A DNA stretch of 64,000 nucleotides from assembly GCA_003952965.2 (NCBI GenBank), contig CM025849.1, positions 19,208,843 through 19,272,842 on the forward strand, read 5' to 3'. Position numbers and translations under genes: made by a program. Of the stretch, positions 1 through 11,021 are shown one piece after another (the first letter of the stretch is position 1; every line of letters starts with the position of its first letter). The notes beneath the pieces were generated by a model. It had not been told where the DNA came from. It did no database searches and saw only the letters and a list, made by a program, of their open reading frames with translations. This DNA comes from Morella rubra. Its lineage: Eukaryota; Streptophyta; Magnoliopsida; Fagales; Myricaceae.

Positions 1-1684
1 CCCAAGAGACCCTCATTTAAAGATTTAGAACATATTTATATTTAATTATAAACTTCATGTTTAATTCTCTAATTAGTATTATAAAAGGATAACATTTATT
101 AATTCTTTATTTAAGAAAAAAGGTCCATTAATTTGAAACCATATGACACTGAAACTAATTGAGTATTTTAAATTCATTTTGTGGATTTAATTTCTTGAAT
201 TTTCATTTTTAATTATTCGTGCATTGAAATTATAAGTACTTTATTAGTTTATATTTTCAAGTTATGTCATGGGATGTTTGGATGTATACTTTGCACATGA
301 ACGATGTGCGTGTATTAATTGCACATAAACGGTATTCGTGCATTAATTGTATTCACATCATAAGAGAAAATCAAATATGAGGAACCCCCAAGCTTACGAG
401 GTGATTCCCGAAAAAAGAGTGATGATATTGGACACATGAGGAGAGTGTAACCCCCCACTACAGGGAGTGGGTGGGCTCCTTCTGGAGCTACGACATCCTT
501 TATAAAGGTCTTGGTGTGAATGGCACGAGACAATCCCATGATGAGAGGAGGGACACACAACCCGACTCTGGGGTGAACAAAGCAGACATCAGGAATACCT
601 CAGGAACCATATGATGAGTGAATGCATTTTAATTGCATTGCATGCATTCTCTATACTGTTTCTATGACTTGAAATCATTGCACTAATACTATATATTCCA
701 AAGCATGAATTATACTTGTATGAGTATGCCCCCTCCCCACCTTGTTGAGTCAATAGGACTCACCCCTTTTTATTTCCATGTGTGCTTGCTTTTCTACTTT
801 GAATAGGGAGATGTACTTTTACGAAACCAACACCTACCTTGATGTGGTGTAGTACGTGGTAGTCTTGAAGGTCCGCATTTGGATCTTTGAGGACTTCCAA
901 GTCCTAATGAAGCATGAGCCCCATTGGTTTGCATAGGATTTTCCAACCCCTGGCATTATTGACCTCGATTGGGTGCATGGGAACTCCACTTGAACCGATT
1001 ATTCCCTTTCCTTTTCCCCCAGCCCCGCCAGTAGAGGACCCACTAAGCATGCGAATCAGTGGCATCATTGACCTCACCTTAGACATTGAGGATGAGGATT
1101 AGGGGTTAAGGTTTTGCTTTAGCACCCCTCTAGTTAGTTATTTTCCTTTTTTTTTGTCAGCAATGTTTCAACTGTTTTTGTCCTTGAAACATGGTGCTAT
1201 AGCCTAGGTGAGTTATAGAAAGCTCACATTTTTGTAAACTTAGACCTATACTTTTTTAATCCTCTCGAAGGACCCTCTTTTGTACTAAACGTGTTCATTA
1301 TAAGGAAATGATGTATTTCTTCTTGTCATTTCAATTTTACTAGTTTATTAAATTTCTACAATTACGTTTTAATCCTTTTAAATATTAATAAATTTCCAAC
1401 CTAAATCACTATTACAATTTTTACTAATTAATGTGCAATTTACCTCGGCTTCATATCTTATGCGATTTCACCCATTTTGTTCCAGTTTCTAAACCAACTA
1501 ACGACCTTTAATATTTTTAACGACTTTTCTTTTAAATTAAGAACCGTTGTAAAACAAGTCTTCCACTTAGTAAATTCAAGGGCAATGAACAATTCGACGA
1601 GGTATCGTGCGGAAATCTCCAAATTGTGTGTATGCAATTCCTATACTCGAGCCGAGGGGGTAAGTACTATCACGGGGTGTGAGA
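1..1684 (+). mobile_element. Long terminal repeat (gypsy-like), 5' end outside window
   Basis: The segment shares ordered landmarks with the LTRs near 43.3-44.1 kb and 46.2-48.6 kb: a GAGGAACCCCCAAG block near 380, a GAGTCAATAGGACTCACCCC block near 746-766, an IIDLT-encoding stretch at 1061-1102, and the terminal GGGGTAAGTA...CACGGGG motif at 1657-1677. The other copies end in GTGACA; here it reads GTGAGA, so I place the LTR end at 1684. The start lies before base 1. No gag, pol or primer-binding site follows it, so it may be a solo LTR. Assignment to the gypsy superfamily is inference. Confidence 0.6.
914..1102 (+). CDS. LTR-encoded C-terminal peptide with SUMO-interacting-like motif
   Basis: An open frame inside the LTR ends in a proline-rich stretch (PFPFPPAPPVEDP), then GIIDLT, then LDIEDED and a stop. 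Two other LTRs in the window end a frame the same way (43822 and 48034), with only synonymous changes inside IIDLT. The true N-terminus is unknown; it may be an exon spliced in from upstream, since an AG dinucleotide precedes the frame in several copies. The coding call rests on the conserved tail, not on ORF length. Hydrophobic-hydrophobic-D-L-T plus acidic residues is the classic shape of a SUMO-interacting motif; function is not shown. Confidence 0.35.
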   Translation: MSPIGLHRIFQPLALLTSIGCMGTPLEPIIPFPFPPAPPVEDPLSMRISGIIDLTLDIEDED

Positions 1685-1754
1685 CTTAAATATTTGAAAT
1701 TACATGTGAAGTGGACAGTTCAAGACTCAAATGAATGTTATGTTGCCGAACCTA

Positions 1755-2930
1755 GAAGGGGGGTTTAAATAGGTTCTGATTTTTCTTGAATTCTTTAACC
1801 ACTTAAAAAATTGCACACTCTTCACAAGTACAATCATTAATTTCAAGAGAAACTAAAAGCAACAAAATACTATGCGGAAGTGATAACCCAATATGGGCAG
1901 CAGATTCTTAGGGTCACAGAACAACGCTATACTTCTTTCTTAACATTGTATACTTCTTTTTTAATCAAGGAAACTAAAGAAAGATAATCACAACATCAAG
2001 TTAATCTACGTAAACAAAATCACAACAAAGACACCAAGATTGGTTATGAAGAGAAAACTAGCTTGAAAGAATTCTTTCAAGAGGTAAAAACTCTCCGGGC
2101 CTGAGGCCAGTTAATTGAGTCCACTAAATCTTTAAACTCGGTACACAGTGATCAAAAAACTACCCAACACCCCGTTGCTAGTCTAGTTACCTTACCTGGA
2201 ATGCAACATCCAGATCTGCCTCTTGCAGGGAACGAGGAACTCCTCTTCCGTTTGAAGTTCTTGATATCGAAAAATTGATCTCCACAGTCAAGCTGATCTT
2301 TTCTAGACTCCACGTGCAATTAGCTTCTCTTGGTAGATCTCCAGCAACCTCTAGAGTTTACCTTCTTAAGCAAGTTTGAAATGGTGATCAACAGAAACAT
2401 ATCTGAGATAATGAAGAACAGAATAATCTCTCTGAGTTCAATCTCAATTCATACATAGCAAACTACAAAATCAATAACAGGGACTGTATGTAGAACAAAG
2501 TTTAGGAAGCAATAATCTCTCGAGATATGGCTATTCAATCGTGGGGTGTCCGAGAATGTAAGAAGAGACTCGTTTTTATTTTCTTCGGGAAGAAGGCTTT
2601 CTGACAAATTCTTTAACCTCTTGCTTCTTGCACTCTTCATGAGAAACCGCAAAACTTTGCAAAATGACAACTAAAAGCAACTTCAAGACAATGCGGAAGT
2701 GTGTGGTACACAATAGTTCTCTCTTGTCACTTACTTACATTTCTAAAATCACTTTATTAATCACCGTCTGAGCTTGACTTATCAATAGACATTATACAGC
2801 TTTGAGAAAATACTTTACTCTAAGTTAATCGATCCACTGGTACAAAGTGATCAACTAAACACCCCGTTGCTAGTTAATTACCTTACAATTACATAAAATT
2901 AAGGATTTCAAGTTTTGATCTCAATGAATC
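1755..2930. repeat. Unclassified interspersed repeat, copy 1 (CCTAGAAGGGGGG-type start)
   Basis: The copy starts with CCTAGAAGGGGGGTTTAAAT and has the same style of AT-rich, C-poor sequence as copies at about 46891-47930 (CACCTAGAGGGGGGTGAATA) and 62385-64000. It contains a diverged internal duplication: the block around 1790-2205 (CTTTAACC, ACTAAAAGCAAC, ATGCGGAAGTG, CACCCCGTTGCTAGT) recurs at 2605-2885. There is no coding capacity. A complementary CAATTCACCCCCTCTTGAG string occurs at 3719-3737, suggesting that one end of this family lies there in opposite orientation. A copia-type polypurine tract next to an LTR is a possible explanation, unproven. Confidence 0.5.
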
Positions 2931-4171
2931 TTTCATGTCAAGATTTTGTCAGAAATTCAAAAATATTTAAACTTTCTTTTTTCATTTGCTAAAATTAGGT
3001 TGTTATTATATTTATTTTTAATTTCATTAATCACATTAACTTATAAACTACTTATTTTCCATCATTTTGATGAGATTCAAATTTTCCCTCTATTTTGCAC
3101 ATCACGTTTTATACCGAACTTTCACACTAAATCAAGATGGACTAAAAGCATATAGATCGAATATCAAGCGAATGTAGAACCAATAAAAGATATTATTCAA
3201 TCAGTGTGAATCTTTGTTTGAGAAATCTACGAAATGTAACAAGTCTTGGAGTTCTGATTTTAACAACCTGTTGACATTTCAACGATTAAGTCTCACATTG
3301 CCTTGGAAATGAGTCTTTAAATCTCTTTTATTTTTTTTCTTGTGACAATATATTTAATAATAAAACTTATAATATTTTATTTTTCTTGAGCTCTTCAGTT
3401 TTTCTATTTTCTCTACAAATGTAACTTATTGATGTTATAAATATTTTACTAAATTTTAATTCATGATCTTTGTTATAACTACCCAAGTATATCAAGTAAG
3501 TAACTTATTAATAACATTATTATGTCTTAAATTAAAAATATAACTTATGATACATGTGGCCCCCAGAAATACTAATTTCTAGCTCAATATCGGTGTTATC
3601 TCTCTATCTCTTACTCTCATTTATTGGTTTTATATTTGCTATTGTATTGTGCTAAACTATCCTTGAATATTTATCTTGTTTTATTCTTGAAAACACTTTA
3701 ATTTTTATAAGAACTCAATTCACCCCCTCTTGAGTTATCACCTGGACTTACATAATAATTGGACTAAAGCAAAATTAGTCGAATATGGAAGTCCAAAAGG
3801 ACCAACATTCCAAAGTGGGCCTATCCAATTGAGCCCGAAATTCAATCTGGATTGGCCCTATTGGGCCCAACCTCAAAGAACTAATTTTTAGTCTCACATT
3901 GCTTAGAAATGAGAACTTTCTCCTATGGAACTCTTATATATAGAGGCGAGGGTTTTATTCATCCTAGAAAAAGTAATGTTTTTCAAGTGTTGGTTTTAAG
4001 CATTATTCGGAAAGAATTTAGAAAGGCAACTAGTTTTAGTCCAAAATTTTCTGTAGAGCCAGCTCGATGTTCTGATTAGGAGATCATGGAGAAAATCTTT
4101 GAGATGTAGAAGTAAAAGGTTTTAGCGTTTCTCAAGTATGTTTTCTTTTATTAGAAATATGTTTTTGATAT
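2931..4171. other. AT-rich intergenic DNA with LTR-like fragments, no gene
   Basis: I see no coding region. Around 3880-3960 is a block with TCTCACATTGCTTAGAAATG followed by a TATA-like CTTATATATAGAG, resembling the promoter part of a short LTR. A related TCTCACATTGCCTTGGAAATG occurs at 3292. Around 3719 is the CACCCCCTCTTGAG motif described for the preceding repeat. Everything else is low-complexity AT sequence. Confidence 0.5.
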
Positions 4172-5463
4172 TTTTAATTTGGGAAACTATATTTTAAAAA
4201 ACTCACTCAATTTAAAAAAATATATATATTTTTAGTTGCTAAGATTTTACCGTTAGTAAAATAGGTCACCAAACTTAACTCTGTTATATTCATTTAACAG
4301 AAAACTTGTCACGTAGACTAAACCACAGTTCCCACCCAGTTAGAATATGCCACGTTTCCTTAAAAATAAAATAAATAAACATCATAATTTAATACTCAAA
4401 TTATTATTTTTTTTTTTAAAAAAAAAAAGAAGAAGAGAAAAGGATTGGGGTGAGTTCCTTGCCTCGACCCATGGCTCGGGGTGGAGGGAATTCCTCCTTC
4501 GTCCAACTGAGCAGCGCTCTGGGGTGGTAGCAAAATTACTTCCTCCCCCCCTTCACAGTCATCTTCACAAGTAAGTCTGCATGCCCATCTTGTATCTAAG
4601 GGGCCGAAGTGCATAATAGTCTTAATAATGATGACATAAGCCTTCCAGACCTCTTCTATAGTGCCGATCTTCACCAACTCCGAACAGTGAGCCTCTTCTA
4701 TACAAGATGGGCCTCATAAGGCAAGTCCAATCAACAATATAAGGTTATTTGAACAGGGCCAAGAAGTCCCCTTAGGTGAGTGCAAAGAAGTGCCGGGCCC
4801 AGCAGTCACTTCCCCCATCCGCTGTGGCACAGAGCGCCACTTCACTCGCACTTAAGGCAGTTGAAAACAAAATCAGGAAGGGTATGTTTGGTAACGGGAT
4901 TCAGTCCTAATTTTAACTCTCAAATTCTGATTTTGGGTCTAAAATTTTGAATTTATGATTGGATGGACTGAATCTTTTTTTTTTAAGTCTTTAAATTCAA
5001 TAACTATACAGAATACTAACGGCAATTAAAAAAAAACTTATTTACAAAATAAGAAAAAGGAGAAGATAAGAGAAAACCAACGTCGTTTTCTCCCTCCTCC
5101 CGTCCCTTTATCCTTTCCCTTGCCTATCTCATTCCACGATTGACAGGATGACCCAAGTTTAAAAAACCCCTCCCCTATGATTCAAAGGGGACATATATAT
5201 ATATATATATATATATATCTTTTGTTTTGGTCAAAAACATGCCCCATCAAAAGGTCATCTTGGGTAATCCTTTCCTTTGTTTGTATACCCCTTTACTACA
5301 GATAGCAAAGGTCTAACAACTAGTATTTTCGGACAGCATGTAACTTTTGAGTTTGTTAGTCCTCCTATGCCTAGGAACTCGCTCTGTTACAAGAATCTGC
5401 CATTAGTAAATCTTATGTTTTATCCAAAGTAAAACTCAGCATCTTGATTTCCTCAAAGATGAA

Positions 5464-6933
5464 ATCCAATACAAAAGAGTTGAGGAACAACTCTTGAATC
5501 CGCATCTGCAAGAACGGATTAAGTCATTCCAAAGTAAATTAGAGCAACAAGTATGCTCTGATGTTCCCAATGCTTTCTGGCATCGAAAGCAACACATAGT
5601 AAAACTCCTTACATTCCTGAGTTTAGTGAAAAAGATATTCCCACAAAGCTCGACCCATTCAGATGAATCCCACTGTCATGGAGTTCTGCAAAAAGAAATC
5701 CAGGAACTCCTCCAAAAAGGACTCATCAGTCCAAGTAAATCCCCTTGGTCTTGTGCAGCTTTTTATGTAAATAAAAATGCTGAAATTGAACGAGGAACTC
5801 CTCGTATGGTCATCAATTACAAACCATTGAACAAGGTACTTCAATGGATCAGGTACCCCATCCCTGATAAAAGAGATCTCATCAGCCGCCTCTCTGACGC
5901 AAAAGTATTCAGTAAATTTGATATGAAAAGTGGATTCTATCAAATTCAACTGCATGCGTCTGACAGGTACAAAACCGCATTTACCACTCCTTTTGGACAT
6001 TACGAATGGAATGTAATGCCCTTTGGTTAAAAAATGCACCAAGTGAATTCCAAAATATCATGAATGATATTTTTAATCCTTTAGTCATTTCACCATAGTT
6101 TACATTGATGATGTCCTCGTCTATTCTAAGTCCATAGATGAGCACTGGAAACATCTCCATCAATTTCTCCAAATAGTAAAACCAATGGTTTGGTGTCTCT
6201 GCCCTAAGATCAAACTATTTCAAACGATCAGGTTCTTAGGTTTTACATTTACCAAAGTCAAATCCAGCCAATTGATAGAGCCATTCAATTTGCTGATAAG
6301 TTTCCGGATGTCATCACAGATAAAACCCAGCTCCAGAGGTTCTTAGGATCCCTAAATTATATTGCTGATTTTTATCAAAATCTTCGACATCAATGTAAAC
6401 CCTGTTTGATCGACTCCAAAAGAATCCTCCACCATGGACAAAAGAACATACCCAGATTGTCCAACTCATCAAGTCTCATGTTAAGACTCTTCCTTGTCTT
6501 GGCATTCCTTCCCCGGATTCTTTCAAAATCGTTAAGACCGATGCCTCCGAAATTGGTTATGGAGGTATCCTCAAACAGCAAGTAACCCCAGACTCTCCTG
6601 AACAAATTGTCCGTTTCCATTCTGGAAATTGGAATTCCGCTCAGCAGAATTATAGTACAATTAAAAAAGAAATTTTATCAATTGTACTATGCATAAGTAA
6701 ATTTCAATCTGATTTGTTAAATCAAAAATTTTTAGTAGAGTTGATTGCAAAAGCGCAAAATTTGTTTTGAAAAAGATGTTCAAAATATTGCATCAAAACA
6801 GATTTTTGCTCGTTGGCAAGCACTTTTAAGTATTTTTTATTTTGACATTGCATACATCAAAGGAAGTCAAAATTGCATTCCTGACTTCCTTACCCGTGAA
6901 TTCTTGCAGGAATCTCACCATGCCGAAAAGTAA
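5464..6933 (+). pseudogene. Caulimovirus reverse transcriptase/RNase H, broken
   Basis: The longest open piece (5494-6030) covers the fingers/palm of a pararetroviral RT, including a MPFG motif at its end. A stop follows directly at 6028-6030. The catalytic YIDD motif is readable at about 6099-6113 in another frame. RNase H-like sequence follows to about 6650, and a C-terminal piece at 6745-6933 ends by overlapping the next ORF start. Several frameshifts and in-frame stops prevent translation as one protein. This is the replication module of an old integrated virus; no intact enzyme is encoded. Confidence 0.8.
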
Positions 6934-8379
6934 AGGCAAAGAACCCGCAAGTCATCCAAACCAAGTCAGCCAAATTGCCTGACATCCCAAGTTAATTCCC
7001 AATCTTGTCGTCCCTTATGAAGGTTTAGGTCAATCTTCATCTAGTAACCGTTTCCTAGTTTAGGAAACCCAAGTCAACCCACGAGTCAGACCGTCTTCCA
7101 CACGGCCTCCCTCATCTGCCTTGAGTCTCACAAGTCAGTATGGTAAACCTACATATTCAGCATTGGCATCCTTGCCACCAAGTCAGTCCCCTGATCCATA
7201 TGAAATTATTGAGACATTGTCTCCGGCCCAGTCTCCGATAAGACTACCAAGTACGGCCCAGTCTCCGTTAAGACTACAAAATACGGCCCAGTCCGGATAA
7301 AAGACTACAAAGTAAAATGCCATATGTTCCGAAAAATACTTCGGAATTTTATGTCAAACCCAACCTTCAGAATATTTTTCATATCGAGCATTGTCACCAA
7401 AATTTGCTCGTTTCTGAAGTTACTCCAAGTCAAAAGGATCAAGAGGCCTTCTAAGGTTCTCCTTGGAAGATTGCTCTGTGCCTATTTGCCACCCAAATGG
7501 CATTTTGTCCCGGAACACCCAAACAAGTCAATTGGTTTTTATAAAGTCATCCTCTTGCACACGAGTCAGTACGGATTGAACCCATCATTGATAAGTTTGA
7601 TCCAACTCAGCAAAAGGTTGTCTTTCCACAAGTTATTCATTGTCAAGTTTTTGACCTGCCAGTCCTGGGGATCCATCCGTCCCTTATTAAAGAATTGCCA
7701 GGCCAACCTATCGGCTTCAATTATTATGACTATATTGAAGCATGGTCAAAAGTTCTCCTATTCCAGAATGAAACCTTTTCTCATTCTTGGTTCATTAATT
7801 TTGATAACAAGTTCTCAAGTCAACTTCCCACATGGTTTATTCGTTGGTGGCACATGTATGGATTTGTTGCAGATATCCTACCCCTCCAGCTTAAAGAAGC
7901 CATGACTCGCTTTGCGAATCACGGGAACCCAACAAGCCGTGACAGCCAGTTTCCTACACTCTGCCTGTTCACTAGTAAATACAAAATCCCATGGATTCTA
8001 AATGGGATTACCAAGTCACTGTAAACATCTGTGCTCGCCGTTTTCAAGTCAAATGGTGGGACAAGTTCAGTGTCCAAGAATTGTGGACCAAGTCAACAAA
8101 GAATTTCCTCGTCCACAGGAAGTTTCTTAGTTCTTAGTAGAGAAAGCCAGCCTCCAGACTGCCTTAGCCTCTGCTATGAATTTAGCCTAGACAAAAGAAG
8201 AGTTGCAAGACCTGTGTCGCCAAATGCAGCTCGAAGTCAGCCGTATCATCGGTCAAGATTCAGATGAGCCATCTCCTGCCTCATCTCACTCCTCATCAAC
8301 CAATCAAGTTTCTCCTGGTGATCCACTGCTTCAAGACAGCCAGGACCCTTATTCAGTCAACCTTGCCGACGATTTCTAA
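6920..8379 (+). pseudogene. Second viral ORF remnant downstream of RT/RNase H
   Basis: An ATG at 6920 overlaps the end of the RT/RNase H frame (stop 6931-6933), a typical compact viral arrangement. The following 1.4 kb reads as alternating open pieces in different frames (7324-7905, 7695-8024, 8031-8267) with no recognised domain. It ends near an acidic tail and a stop at 8377-8379. I do not recognise the product. A downstream ORF of unknown function in this position is known from some endogenous caulimoviruses. The sequence is unusually rich in AAGTC/AGTAA strings. Confidence 0.5.
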
Positions 8380-8990
8380 ACGTTGTCATGGGATGAAAAA
8401 AGTAAACCGACATGTTACTATTCATGAATAGTAACTTTTGTCAATAGTAATCGTTACCGACAGCCGACAAGTCACTGTTCACTACACAGGAAAAGTCAAC
8501 AGTAAAAGCAGCCGACATGTCACTGTTCAAACACAGTAAGAGCACGCGTGATTCCACAGTGATGCATCCGCGTGATTCTACAGTCATCCTTCGGTCTTTA
8601 AAACCCGAAGTTCAAGTCAGTTGTAAGGAGGAATTCGAACTCCGTTTTCGAATTTGCTCCCCCTTCTCTCTATCCCATCTTCGTCTCCCTTAAGAACATT
8701 ACGAGTCGTAGTCTATCAACTCTCTATGTATCCCATGTTTACTTGTTTGATAACTATAACCTTGTGTAAGTCAATGTTCTTGAAGTAAATCAATCTTTCA
8801 AGTAATCTTTGCATTCCTTCTTTGATTATCCTTCCTGCACTCATGCATACCGCCAGATTGGACGGGTTTATATTTCCAGCAACATGCATACATGCATCCG
8901 CCTTTATGGCTGGTTTACAATTCTACTTCATACATTTAATTCAAGTAATTATTCTTTGTTTTCTTCCCAAGTAAACTTATTTTAGTCCAA
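8380..8990 (+). promoter_or_regulatory. Viral non-coding/promoter-leader region
   Basis: Non-coding DNA follows the last viral ORF remnant. It holds several repeats of (T)CACTGTTCA and ATAGTAA, a 22-bp perfect palindrome (8414-8435), two GCGTGATTC repeats (8546 and 8570), and a GTCTTTAAAACCCGAAG stretch near 8594 that could act as a TATA-like element ahead of a pyrimidine-rich leader (8657-8700). The position fits the intergenic promoter of a circular caulimovirus genome. Promoter function is inferred from position only. Confidence 0.4.
8414..8435. repeat. Perfect 22-bp palindrome
   Basis: GTTACTATTCA at 8414-8424 is followed immediately by its exact reverse complement, 8425-8435, with no loop. 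Shorter matches to the arms (AGTAAC, AATAGTAA) lie just downstream. Confidence 0.9.
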
Positions 8991-9142
8991 ATTATTTACT
9001 TGTTCATCTGCTTCAGAGCTTCTTCTTCTTTGCATGAGTCTATGGCTCGCCTTCACCATTCTCTTTCGAATCACCGCTTCCGCCCCTTTAAAGTAAGCAC
9101 CCTGGTCTCACGACTCACCCTTTTAGTATCAATATATATATA

Positions 9143-10930
9143 TATTTTCATTTTGAATATTATTCTCAGGGAGAGACCCAAAAACAAAAAGACATGAACC
9201 TGGCTCAATAATGCTGATTCCACGAAGAAGTTACCTTCTCATCCTTTTCTTTGCAGATCCCATTCTCAAGGAAGGATTTACCTACCGCTCCTCTCTAGCC
9301 CATGAGGCCAAATTTTTCTTGTCTCATCATTTTAATTAATTGTTTTTCTGGATCCATGACATTATCATGGATGAATTTTCTCTATTTGGCTTTGTTTTTT
9401 ACCTTTAAATTCAATTAAATAATGATTAATGCAACAATCTTGCTATAAATTTGCTTTACTCGCGGTACTATCAAGATTATTCTGAAGTTTTTGTTTGATA
9501 AAGCAGAGTGTAATTGGTTACGTTCTCCTTGTGCTCGCCGCTCGGGGTGGAGAGGGAGGAATCCCTACCTTCACCGTGCATGGGTTAGGGCCGGGAACTC
9601 CCTTCAATCCTTCTATTTATTTATTTTTTAAAACTTTTTTAGAATTTTAATTTTAGTATTAATTTTTAATTTATTTAAGATTTTAATTTTCTTAAATGTT
9701 TACAATTGTTTAAATTTTTTATTTATATTTAATGACACGTATTACGTTACAATTGAGAGGGATAAAATTTCTATTAAATGAGTCTAACAAAGTTAGGTTT
9801 AATGATCAAATTTACTAACAACCTAAATTATTATTTTTTGAATCTAATGAATTTTGTTAGATCGACGAGTGAAAATATATTGTCCCTTTTAATTTTGCTT
9901 TAATTTGTTAAGCATATTGTAGAGTAGTAGACATTTAATTTTCGGATGCGCTAACTATATTAGATCTATATTTCCTTCACTTCTTTTTATTTGGAATGAT
10001 GACAAAAGCGTGGAAAAATTGCCCCGGATCAACTCAGAATAAAAATTATCACATAGAAATTTCGGGAATACTTCAAATAGGTTCTGATGGTTTCAAGAAT
10101 TAAAAAAAAGAAGAAGTTATTTTTTGAAATTACATGTTTCTTCAAAGGAAAGATATTAATAATGCAATAATTTTTCTCTACAAATAAAGTGAGAAAATAT
10201 TCAACTTTAATGGTCTCTCTAAAAAATCTCTCATCAACATATTAAATAGAGGGTTGATGATGCAATATTTTTCTCAGTGGTTAAAATTTTAGAGTGGTTA
10301 AAATTTTGGAGTATAGGAATTGGTAAAAAAATGAAAATAATTTATGAGAAGTAGTGAAAAACTGAAAAGAAATAAGTTTTGAATGAATATTGTAATAAAA
10401 ATAAGAATTTAATAATAAGATAGATTATTTTATAATTTTTTTTAATTAAAGTCAAAATTTTGACAGTGATTTCTTTACAAATCCCCGAAGGCTCACATAG
10501 TAGATTGTAGTATTGTGAAAATATCTATAATGTGTTAAAAAATAATACTGTTTATGGACTATTTTAGACTTACATTGACACTTATTCTTATGCAATTGTG
10601 CAATATTATCATAACAATTAATTTTTTTCTAGATCCCCAAAAAAAATAATTTCGTTGTTCTTGTACCAAACAGTCTTGTAACTTTTCTACAGACTTTTCA
10701 CAAATTTTAATAAAATATAAATAAAAAAAATTGACGTGCCAAACAATACTGATGCGATATGCCTGGACCAACCAAAAAATAACCCGAATAATAATGGGCT
10801 GCAAAAGGCGGGAGCGTTAAAATGAAGCGCCCACAAACACCAGCAGAAAAAAAAAAGAAAAAGAAAAAGAAAAAGAAAGGGGAGGGAAGCATATAAAAAA
10901 GTATAGAAGACGAAAAAAGCTGACTACAAT
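9143..10930. other. Right part of MULE, then upstream flank of the glycosylase gene
   Basis: 9143-9520 is the right interior of the MULE with no recognised gene; 9520-9886 is its right TIR. 9896-10930 is AT-rich with no coding region. It includes a short direct repeat, GTGGTTAAAATTTT, at about 10280-10310 and a purine tract (10845-10885) just before the glycosylase gene. I cannot identify a convincing TATA box or transcription start. Confidence 0.5.
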
Positions 10931-11021
10931 AAGAAGGTGGTGCAGCAAGAGAGGAATCTTCGAATCATGGCGGAAAGAGAAGAAGCGGCGTCGTTTCGGA
11001 TTCATAAACTATTACGTGTAG

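Larger units (their letters stand above)
5188..9142 (+). mobile_element. Endogenous pararetrovirus fragment (Caulimoviridae), degenerate
   Basis: The segment contains a caulimovirus-type reverse transcriptase/RNase H region, a second overlapping downstream ORF remnant, and then a non-coding region. It has no LTRs and no integrase. It is bounded by AT dinucleotide repeats, about 5192-5218 on the left and 9130-9142 on the right. The exact viral ends are not certain; the right one may be nearer 8990. A large polyprotein followed by a second ORF, and AT-repeat insertion sites, would fit florendovirus-type elements. The genus call is inference. Many stops and frameshifts show it is inactive. Confidence 0.7.
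4181..9886. mobile_element. MULE-like DNA transposon with long TIRs, hosting a pararetrovirus
   Basis: The ends are GGGAAACTATATTTT (4181) and the inverse of GGGACAATATATTTT (to 9886). They are flanked by a perfect 9-bp duplication, TTTTAATTT, at 4172-4180 and 9887-9895. The inverted similarity extends inward about 370 bp: the left block with CTCGGGGTGGAGGG near 4477 matches, inverted, the right block near 9540. A 9-bp TSD plus long TIRs is the Mutator-like signature. No transposase is present, so the element is non-autonomous. The interior is mostly a degenerate caulimovirus sequence bounded by AT repeats. Confidence 0.8.

Noticed and set aside
5464..8379. A functional integrated virus
   Set aside because: Stops and frameshifts occur throughout, and only part of the genome is recognisable.
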